Below, one piece after another: positions 5,890-11,811 of a DNA stretch of 11,811 nt. Under the pieces are notes generated by a model. The model worked only from the letters and a program-made list of their open reading frames with translations, was not told where the DNA came from and ran no database searches. Numbering within the stretch: position 1 is the stretch's first letter; each line of letters begins with the position of its first letter. Location: positions 1 through 11,811 of the forward strand of contig DAIUFH010000068.1 of assembly GCA_036844705.1 (NCBI GenBank). The letters run 5' to 3'. The stretch is from DAIUFH01 sp036844705. GTDB taxonomy: Bacteria; Bacillota; Clostridia; Tissierellales; Tissierellaceae. The position numbers were made by a program, and so were the translations under genes.

Positions 5890-5919
5890 TTTCGATTTTG
5901 AATGATGCATCACTATAGT
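5890..5919 (+). promoter_or_regulatory. Weak candidate promoter with palindrome before the catabolic operon
   Basis: In the 217-base gap before the amidohydrolase, TTTCGA (5890-5895) and TATAGT (5914-5919) are 18 bases apart. A 10-bp palindrome TGATGCATCA (5903-5912) sits between them and the 8-bp palindrome ACTATAGT (5912-5919) overlaps the -10. The -35 is poor, so this is a guess at the operon promoter and a possible operator. Confidence 0.3.
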
Positions 5920-5989
5920 ATCACTAATATTATTTATATTAAAGGATATGAAAAGGAGCACAAATAAATTAAGAAAGGAAAATTAACCT

Positions 5990-7177
5990 ATGAAAAAGAC
6001 TACTTATATTAATTTTGATCTTATTGATGTTAACGCGAAAAATGTTGTCAAAGATTCTTATATGGTGGTAGAAGATGAGAAAATTGCAAGAGTAGGCAAA
6101 GTAGAAGAATTAAATGAATATGAAACTAAGGAGGCGGTGGATTTAACAGGAAAGACAGTTATGCCTGGTATGTTTAATTGTCATGTACATATTTTATCTA
6201 CACCTATAGGCTATCCAGCAAAACTTAACCATGAAACTCCTGGGAAATTTACAATAAGAGGAATGCTCCACCTGCACCAACAATTAAAATCAGGTGTAAC
6301 TTTTGTAAGAGATATGAACGGTAGAAAATTAGTAGAGATGGATTTAAGAGAGTCTTTAAGAGAAGGACTGATTAAAGGTCCTGATATGTATGTGTGTAGA
6401 GACTCTATATGTATGACTGGTGGTCATGGTTGGTTCGTAGGAAGAGAAGTTGATGGAGTTGTTGAGTCGAGAAAGGCAGCTCGTGAGCAAATAAAAGCAG
6501 GTGCAGACTTTATAAAAATAATGGCCACAGGAGGCATAATGGCTGATGGGGAGCAGCCAGGGGAAGAGCAGTTAACAGAAGATGAAATACGTGCAGCAGT
6601 TGAAGTAGCCCATAAATCAGGAAGGAAAACAGCTGCTCACGCACAAGGAACTGAGGGGATTAAAAATGCATTAAGGGCTGGTATTGATTCTATAGAACAT
6701 GGCATTATGCTTGATAATGAAGCTATCGAAATGATGCTTAAAAATAAGACAACCCTTGTACCAACCCTTGCTGCATCATACTTCATAATAAAAAATGGAG
6801 TTAAAGGCGGTGTACCTGCGTTTGCAGTAGAAAAAGCTAAAAGATATAGAGAAAAACATATAGGGAGTTTTATTAAGGCGTGGAAAGCAGGAGTTAAAAT
6901 AGGAACAGGTACAGATGCTGGAACACCATATAATCTGCATAGTGAAAGCTATATAGAACTTTGCTTAATGGTTGAAGCAGGTTTAAGTCCTATGGACGCA
7001 ATAGTAGCAGCGACAAAATCATCATCAGAGGTAGTTGGAGTAGATTCTTGGGCTGGTACATTAGAAAAAGGTAAGAAAGCTAACTTTTTAGTTTTAGATG
7101 AAAATCCACTTGACAATATTTACTCACTAAAAAATATTGGACAAGTATACAAGGATGGAGAACTTGTAAGGATATAA
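5990..7177 (+). CDS. Metal-dependent amidohydrolase, prolidase/imidazolonepropionase-like group
   Basis: A 395-residue member of the amidohydrolase superfamily: small beta-sandwich ends around a TIM barrel. Visible active-site residues are H65-V-H67 (NCHVH), H146 (TGGHG), K176 in FIKIMATGG (usually carbamylated to bridge two metals), H217 (AHAQG), H237 (EHG) and D319 (GTDAG). This order is that of Zn-dependent Xaa-Pro dipeptidase-like and arginine-carboxypeptidase-like enzymes that cleave dipeptides or N-acyl amino acids in the cytoplasm. No signal peptide is present. The ATG has AAAGGAAA 8-9 bases upstream. It is the first gene of a run with two M20 hydrolases and an ABC transporter, which points to hydrolysis of an imported peptide-like compound. 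The exact substrate cannot be read from the sequence. Confidence 0.88.
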   Translation: MKKTTYINFDLIDVNAKNVVKDSYMVVEDEKIARVGKVEELNEYETKEAVDLTGKTVMPGMFNCHVHILSTPIGYPAKLNHETPGKFTIRGMLHLHQQLKSGVTFVRDMNGRKLVEMDLRESLREGLIKGPDMYVCRDSICMTGGHGWFVGREVDGVVESRKAAREQIKAGADFIKIMATGGIMADGEQPGEEQLTEDEIRAAVEVAHKSGRKTAAHAQGTEGIKNALRAGIDSIEHGIMLDNEAIEMMLKNKTTLVPTLAASYFIIKNGVKGGVPAFAVEKAKRYREKHIGSFIKAWKAGVKIGTGTDAGTPYNLHSESYIELCLMVEAGLSPMDAIVAATKSSSEVVGVDSWAGTLEKGKKANFLVLDENPLDNIYSLKNIGQVYKDGELVRI

Positions 7178-7245
7178 GGATAAATTGATTAATATTTAAA
7201 GTCTCGATACATATTTAATGAATTGATATTTTAGGAGGTTACTAA

Positions 7246-8625
7246 ATGATAGGTTCTATTGCATTTAAGACAATTGATATGTATAGGAATGACTTAATAA
7301 AACTTAGTCAAGATATGTGGGAAAATCCAGAAGGAGCTTATAAAGAATATAAGGCAAGTAATTGGTGTGCAAACTTTCTTAGAGAGAATGGATTTGATGT
7401 TGAGATTGGTGTTGCAGGTGTTTCAACAGCTATTAAGGCTTCATGGGGAAAAGGATGCCCTGCGATAGGATTTCTTGGAGAATATGATGCTCTACCAGGA
7501 CTAAGCCAAAAGGTCAAACCAGAAAAAGAGCCAATTGTACCAGGGGGATATGGTCATGGGTGTGGTCATAACCTTTTAGGGGCAGCTAATGTTGGTGCAG
7601 TTATAGGTTTGAAAAAAGAAATGATAAAAAACAATATACAAGGGACAATTATTTTTTATGGTTGTCCAGCTGAAGAAGTTTGTAGTGGGAAGGTATTTAT
7701 GATTAGAAGTGGGGTTTTTGATGGATTAGATTTATGCATAAGTTTTCATCCTGGTTTAGTCGATATAGCGAGAATTACATCTATTGCTATGATTTCAGTT
7801 AAATTTCACTTTAAGGGAATATCGGCACATGCCAGTAGTGAACCTGAAAATGGCAGAAGTGCACTTAAGGCTGTTGAACTTACAAATATAGGAGCAAATT
7901 TCCTAAGAGAACACATACAGTCTGATGTAAGAATGCATTATGTTATTACAGATGGTGGACTAGCACCCAATATAGTTCCAGACAAAGCTAGCGTTTGGTA
8001 TTTTATAAGGGCGCCAAAGAAATTAATGGTTGATAAAGTATATCAAAGGCTAAAGAGAATTGCAAATGGTGCAACAATGATGACTGATACAACCTTAGAG
8101 GTTGAAATTATTAATGGAGTTTATAATACATTAGAAAATAAAGTGTTAGAAAACATTATATTTGAATCTTTAAATGAAGTTCCTATAGAGGATTATACAG
8201 AGGAAGAGCTTGAATTTGCGAAATTATTAAATGATAAAAATCAGGAACAAGTTAAGAAAAATATAAAGAAGTATGGTTTAGATAAAAATACAATAATTAA
8301 TAAAGGTGTAATGCCTGAACCGAGTTATATTGGATTTGGATCTACAGATGTAGGAGATGTTGAACATATAATACCTGGGATATCCTTTAGAACTACATGT
8401 GCGAATATTGGTGCAATCGGACATAGTTGGCAATTAACTGCTTGTTCTGGGCATTCAATTGGACATAAAGGTATGATTAGAGCTGCTAAGGTAATGGCAT
8501 TATTCGGGCTTAAAGTATTTAATGACCATAATATTTATATTGAGGCAAGGAAGGAATTCGATATGGAGATGTCAGGAGAAAATTATAAAACGATGTTGCC
8601 TGAAAATGCAAAGATTCCTGATTAG
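7246..8625 (+). CDS. AbgB-like M20D amidohydrolase, copy 1
   Basis: A 459-residue cytoplasmic metallohydrolase related to E. coli AbgB (p-aminobenzoyl-glutamate hydrolase subunit B). Conserved landmarks: G78-E-Y-D-A-L-P-G85, the metal-binding H104-G-C106-G-H108-N, the catalytic pair E143-E144 in GCPAEE, H168 in FHPG, the dimerisation-domain H195 in SAHAS, and H393 in HSWQ, probably the last metal ligand. The small lid domain spans roughly residues 185-300. AGGAGG lies 7 bases before the ATG, a strong site. It follows the amidohydrolase by 68 bases without a terminator and precedes its own paralogue by 20 bases, so they are co-transcribed. Family members remove the acyl or aryl group from N-conjugated amino acids; the actual conjugate is unknown. 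Confidence 0.9.
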   Translation: MIGSIAFKTIDMYRNDLIKLSQDMWENPEGAYKEYKASNWCANFLRENGFDVEIGVAGVSTAIKASWGKGCPAIGFLGEYDALPGLSQKVKPEKEPIVPGGYGHGCGHNLLGAANVGAVIGLKKEMIKNNIQGTIIFYGCPAEEVCSGKVFMIRSGVFDGLDLCISFHPGLVDIARITSIAMISVKFHFKGISAHASSEPENGRSALKAVELTNIGANFLREHIQSDVRMHYVITDGGLAPNIVPDKASVWYFIRAPKKLMVDKVYQRLKRIANGATMMTDTTLEVEIINGVYNTLENKVLENIIFESLNEVPIEDYTEEELEFAKLLNDKNQEQVKKNIKKYGLDKNTIINKGVMPEPSYIGFGSTDVGDVEHIIPGISFRTTCANIGAIGHSWQLTACSGHSIGHKGMIRAAKVMALFGLKVFNDHNIYIEARKEFDMEMSGENYKTMLPENAKIPD

Positions 8626-8645
8626 GGTACATTAAGGAGGTTATC

Positions 8646-10025
8646 ATGGTAGATTCAATAGCTTTAGTGACAATAGAAAAACAAAGAAGAGAATTAGAAA
8701 ATCTAAGTTACAAGATATGGGAAAATCCAGAAGGTCCTTATAAAGAATATATGGCATCCAAATTAAGTGCAGATTTTCTTAGAGAGAATGGATTTGATGT
8801 AGAAATTGGAGTTGCAGGTGTTCCAACAGCTATTAAGGCCTACTGGGGAAAAGGACACCCTATAATTGGATTCCTTGGAGAATATGACGCTCTACCAGGA
8901 CTGAGCCAAAAGGTTAAGTCAGAAATGGAACCAATAGAGCCAAATGGATATGGCCATGGGTGTGGACATAACCTTTTGGGTGTAGCATGTATAGGCGCTG
9001 TTTTAGGAATGAAGGCTGAAATGATTGAAAAAAATTTAGAAGGTACAATCATATATTATGGTTGTCCAGCTGAAGAACTTCTTACTGGAAAAGCTTTTAT
9101 GGCAAGAGGAAAAGCATTTGATGGTATAGATATGAGTGTTGCTTATCACCCTGGAAGAGTAAATTCTGTAGGATTTACAGGTATTAGTTTAATGAGTTCA
9201 AAGTTTCATTTTAAAGGGAAAACAGCACATGCAAGTGGGGATCCATATAATGGTAGAAGTGCTTTGGATGCAGTTGAACTTACTAATATAGGTGCTAATT
9301 ATTTAAGAGAACATGTAAGAACTGAAGTAAGAATTCATTACGCTACAATAGATGGAGGAAAAGTTCCTAATGTTGTACCTGATAAGGCATGTGTATGGTA
9401 TTATGTGAGAGCTCCAAAGCCTGATATGGTAAGAGAAGTTTACATAAGGCTTCTTGATATTGCAAAAGGAGCTGCATTAATGACTGGAACAACATTTATT
9501 GAGGAGCCTCTAGGAGGTTGTTATAATTCATTGAATAATGAAGTTCTAAGTAAAGTTATGTATGATACCATAGTTGAAGTGCCTCAAGAAGAACTTACAA
9601 AAGAGGAAAAAGATTTTGCGGATAAATTAAATAATTACAACAAAATTCTAACTCAAAGTAATAGAAAAGAATACAATATGTCCGATGACTGCATCACTTT
9701 TAAGGGAGTATTACCTATGAAGCAATCATCAGGATATGGATCATCTGATATAGGTGATGTACAACATATAGCACCAGGAGTGTTTCTAAGAACTGCATGT
9801 TATAACATAGGTGCAACTGACCATAGTTGGCAGGTTACAGCGTGCTCAGGTCATTCAATTGGGCAAAAGGGAATGATATATGCATCTAAGGTAATGGCAA
9901 AATTTGGACTTAAAATAATAATGGATTTAAGTATCTATGAACAGGCTAAAAGAGAATTTGACAATGCTATGAACGGTGAAAAATACACTTGTTTAATACC
10001 TGAAAGTGTAAAGGTATCAAATTAG
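8646..10025 (+). CDS. AbgB-like M20D amidohydrolase, copy 2 (tandem paralogue)
   Basis: Also 459 residues, aligning to copy 1 without a single gap; my hand count gives about 273 identical positions (about 60%). All presumed metal and catalytic residues are kept at the same numbers: H104, C106, H108, E143, E144, H168, H195, H393. Differences cluster at residues 171-185, 285-290, 301-310 and 331-360, mostly surface or lid regions that may shape substrate choice. A histidine at 407 of copy 1, also present in E. coli AbgB, is glutamine here (SIGQKGM). AAGGAGG lies 5 bases before the ATG, 20 bases after copy 1, so translation is closely linked. The pair could form a heterodimer, as AbgA and AbgB do, or two homodimers with different specificities. 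Confidence 0.9.
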   Translation: MVDSIALVTIEKQRRELENLSYKIWENPEGPYKEYMASKLSADFLRENGFDVEIGVAGVPTAIKAYWGKGHPIIGFLGEYDALPGLSQKVKSEMEPIEPNGYGHGCGHNLLGVACIGAVLGMKAEMIEKNLEGTIIYYGCPAEELLTGKAFMARGKAFDGIDMSVAYHPGRVNSVGFTGISLMSSKFHFKGKTAHASGDPYNGRSALDAVELTNIGANYLREHVRTEVRIHYATIDGGKVPNVVPDKACVWYYVRAPKPDMVREVYIRLLDIAKGAALMTGTTFIEEPLGGCYNSLNNEVLSKVMYDTIVEVPQEELTKEEKDFADKLNNYNKILTQSNRKEYNMSDDCITFKGVLPMKQSSGYGSSDIGDVQHIAPGVFLRTACYNIGATDHSWQVTACSGHSIGQKGMIYASKVMAKFGLKIIMDLSIYEQAKREFDNAMNGEKYTCLIPESVKVSN

Positions 10026-10079
10026 CAAAATTTAATTTATTTAAATTTCGAATATAAAAATACCAAGGAGGAACTCAGT

Positions 10080-11660
10080 ATGAGTAAAAAATTTGTCAAA
10101 GTATTAATTTGTATTATGTTAAGTTTAGTAATCGCGTTAACTGGATGTTCTAACGGAACTAATAATACAGAAACGCCAGTTGGTCCTAGTACCGGAGATA
10201 ATACCAATGCTGATACTGCCAAAAAAGATACCCTTGTAGTAGGTCAAGGTGTAGAACCATCAACTTTGGATACAATTGCAACTAGTGATAACTTTAGTGT
10301 CCATTATCAAATATATGATACATTAGTAAGAGAAGACAATGATGAGGATGCGACTTTAATACCATCTCTTGCAGAAGAGTGGAAAGTATCTGATGATGGA
10401 ACAGAAATAACATTTTTCTTAAGAAAAGATGTTAAGTTCCATAATGGTGATACCTTAACAGCAGAAGATGTTGCATGGACAATAAATAGGGCAATTGAAT
10501 CACCATTTACTACTCAAATGACATCTAGTATGGAAAAAGCAGAAATAATTGATGATAATACAGTAAAAGTTATTTTAAAGTATCCTTATGGAGCTGCTTT
10601 AAAATGCTTTGTAACTCCAGCTTTACAGATACAGTCTAAGAAAGCATATGAGGATAATCCAGAAGAATACGGTATGAATCCAGTTGCTACTGGTCCTTAT
10701 AAGGTAAAAGAATGGGTTAGAGGAGATAAAATAGTACTTGAAGCATTCCCTGATTATTGGAGAGGGGAAGCTCCTATAAAGAATCTTATATTTAAGACAA
10801 TACCTGATAGAAGTACCCAAGTAATTGCGTTAGAAAAAGGTGAATTAGATGTATTAGATAATAACCCTAGTCAAGATGCAAGACAGAGCTTTATAGATAA
10901 TCCAGATTTAATATTTGATGAATGTGAATCTAACGCATTTCTTAACCTTATGTTAAATAATGGTGAAGGATATTTTAAAGATAAAAAGGTTAGGGAAGCA
11001 GTAAGTTACGCAATAAACAGAGAAGATATAATTAATGGTGCAAAAGATGGTGTAGGAATTCCACTAGAAGTAGTATTACTACAAAGTTTATCGGAATTTC
11101 CACAAGATTTAAAAGCTAATTCATATAATCCTGAGAAGGCTAAACAACTCCTCGCTGAGGCAGGATATCCTAATGGATTTACTGTAAAAATGAAGACTAT
11201 AGACTCGCCTACTTATATTAAACCAACAGAGGTTATACAACAACAACTAAGAGACGTTGGAATAAATATTGAGATAGAGGTAATGGAAAGAGGAAAATAT
11301 ATGTCAGATATAATAGCAAACTCTGACTTTGACATTACATTCTGGGCTATTATATCAAAAGTAATGGATGCCGATTATTGTCAATATTCATTATTTCACA
11401 GCGATAATATGAATGGTAATGGTAACTATATAAATGTTAATATACCTGAGCTAGATGAATTACTTGATAGAGGTAGAACATCTCTAGACCCTGAAGAAAG
11501 AAAGGAGATATATGCAAGAACCTGTGAAATAATAAATGAGGAAAGTTTAATCATACCTTTATTTATTAACACTAGAACAGTAGTTTACAATAAGGACTTA
11601 AAAGGTGTTCATATAAACCCTGCGTATAGATTCTATTATTACGATTGTTCTTGGGAATAA
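10080..11660 (+). CDS. ABC transporter substrate-binding lipoprotein, family 5 (DppA/OppA type)
   Basis: A 526-residue extracytoplasmic solute-binding protein. Residues 1-23 are a lipoprotein signal: KKFVK, a hydrophobic core and the lipobox L20-T-G-C23, after which Cys23 carries the lipid anchor. A Ser/Thr/Asn-rich linker (24-48) leads to the mature domain. The SBP_bac_5 hallmarks follow: LVVGQGVEPSTLD, LAEEWKVSDDGTEITFFLRK, KFHNGDTLTAEDV (about 119-131) and VATGPYKVKEW. The family binds peptides, nickel or other compounds and delivers them to a DppBC-type permease, whose first gene begins 117 bases later. AAGGAGG lies 8 bases before the ATG. It follows the second M20 gene by 54 bases, placing uptake and hydrolysis in one operon. 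Ligand unknown; a peptide or amide conjugate is inferred from the neighbours. Confidence 0.93.
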   Translation: MSKKFVKVLICIMLSLVIALTGCSNGTNNTETPVGPSTGDNTNADTAKKDTLVVGQGVEPSTLDTIATSDNFSVHYQIYDTLVREDNDEDATLIPSLAEEWKVSDDGTEITFFLRKDVKFHNGDTLTAEDVAWTINRAIESPFTTQMTSSMEKAEIIDDNTVKVILKYPYGAALKCFVTPALQIQSKKAYEDNPEEYGMNPVATGPYKVKEWVRGDKIVLEAFPDYWRGEAPIKNLIFKTIPDRSTQVIALEKGELDVLDNNPSQDARQSFIDNPDLIFDECESNAFLNLMLNNGEGYFKDKKVREAVSYAINREDIINGAKDGVGIPLEVVLLQSLSEFPQDLKANSYNPEKAKQLLAEAGYPNGFTVKMKTIDSPTYIKPTEVIQQQLRDVGINIEIEVMERGKYMSDIIANSDFDITFWAIISKVMDADYCQYSLFHSDNMNGNGNYINVNIPELDELLDRGRTSLDPEERKEIYARTCEIINEESLIIPLFINTRTVVYNKDLKGVHINPAYRFYYYDCSWE

Positions 11661-11675
11661 TGATGTAAGTAAAAT

Positions 11676-11723
11676 ATATATCTTGGCAGTTATATGAATA
11701 AGCATATAAAGGCCAAGATATAT
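11676..11723 (+). promoter_or_regulatory. Intra-operon hairpin between binding protein and permease genes
   Basis: ATATATCTTGGC (11676-11687) pairs with GCCAAGATATAT (11712-11723), and inside it TATATG (11691-11696) pairs with CATATA (11703-11708). The result is an 18-bp interrupted hairpin with a six-base loop. No T run follows, so full termination is unlikely. Hairpins here are often 3' stabilisers or partial attenuators that let the binding protein be made in excess over the membrane subunits; that role is inferred. Confidence 0.75.
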
Positions 11724-11777
11724 GCTAATTTAGTGATGATTTGTAATTGTATTTACTATTATACAAGGAGGGAAATA

Positions 11778-11811
11778 ATGGCTAAATATATTCTTAAAAG
11801 GTTATTAATGA
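11778..11811 (+). CDS. ABC transporter permease, DppB/OppB type (5' end only)
   Basis: Only the first 11 codons are in the window: MAKYILKRLLM. A short start with K-Y-[IL]-[LV]-[KR]-R-[LI]-L is typical of DppB/OppB permeases at the beginning of their first membrane helix. AAGGAGGG lies about 5 bases before the ATG. The position after a family 5 binding protein supports the call strongly; the sequence itself is too short to prove it. Confidence 0.75.
   Translation, partial: MAKYILKRLLM

Noticed and set aside
8840..9052. Reverse-strand open frame of 70 codons
   Set aside because: Antisense shadow of the second M20 gene; its proline-rich composition follows from the coding strand.
10037..10222. 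Reverse-strand open frame of 61 codons at the start of the binding-protein gene
   Set aside because: It is the complement of the lipoprotein signal region; hydrophobicity comes from the signal peptide codons.
10623..10820. Reverse-strand open frame of 65 codons
   Set aside because: Antisense to the conserved body of the substrate-binding protein, with no ribosome site or homology.

Overview
The window comes from an AT-rich, low-GC Gram-positive genome, most likely a member of the Clostridia. The signs are strong AGGAGG-type ribosome binding sites, sigma-A-like promoters, LexA boxes of the GAAC-N4-GTT(T/C) type, a lipobox-bearing ABC substrate-binding protein and a BrnQ transporter. No species can be assigned from the sequence alone. 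The order is a tRNA cluster, a stretch of small genes and decayed genes, a phage-type repressor pair, and then a well-preserved catabolic and transport operon.

Region 1 (1-1057): the 3' part of tRNA-Lys(TTT), a complete tRNA-Leu(TAG), their shared terminator, and a membrane-anchored metallophosphoesterase.

Region 2 (1080-2890) is gene decay. A reverse-strand gene is split by one in-frame TGA and carries an IIGxxDGxTA motif like that of Na+-translocating decarboxylase beta subunits. A Y-family DNA polymerase (DinB/UmuC type) is reduced to its N-terminal third and joined out of frame to a short possible C-terminal tail. It still has an extended -10 promoter and two adjacent LexA-like boxes, and it is followed by an intact 79-residue partner gene. 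Then come a tRNA-Arg(TCG) with an acceptor-stem mismatch and no encoded CCA, its terminator, and a possible C-terminal remnant of an unrecognised gene.

Region 3 (2887-4720): brnQ (branched-chain amino acid carrier) with a long terminator hairpin, a multiply frameshifted AbrB/SpoVT-type regulator, and a small inverted repeat.

Region 4 (4785-5772): divergent regulators. One is a CI/LexA-like repressor (HTH plus S24 self-cleaving domain); the other is a small Cro-like HTH protein. They share a 163-bp intergenic region with a perfect TTGACA-17-TATAAT promoter and inverted GCGT/ACGC motifs. No other phage gene is visible, so this is a leftover immunity module or a stand-alone switch.

Region 5 (5990-11811) is the functional core: a metal-dependent amidohydrolase of the prolidase/imidazolonepropionase-like group, two tandem AbgB-like M20D amidohydrolases (equal length, about 60% identical, alignable without gaps), a family 5 oligopeptide-type substrate-binding lipoprotein, a hairpin, and the first codons of a DppB/OppB-like permease. 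The likely logic is capture and import of a peptide or N-acyl-amino-acid conjugate by the ABC transporter, followed by cytoplasmic hydrolysis by the three metallohydrolases. The substrate is unknown; p-aminobenzoyl-glutamate-like conjugates are suggested only by family relation.
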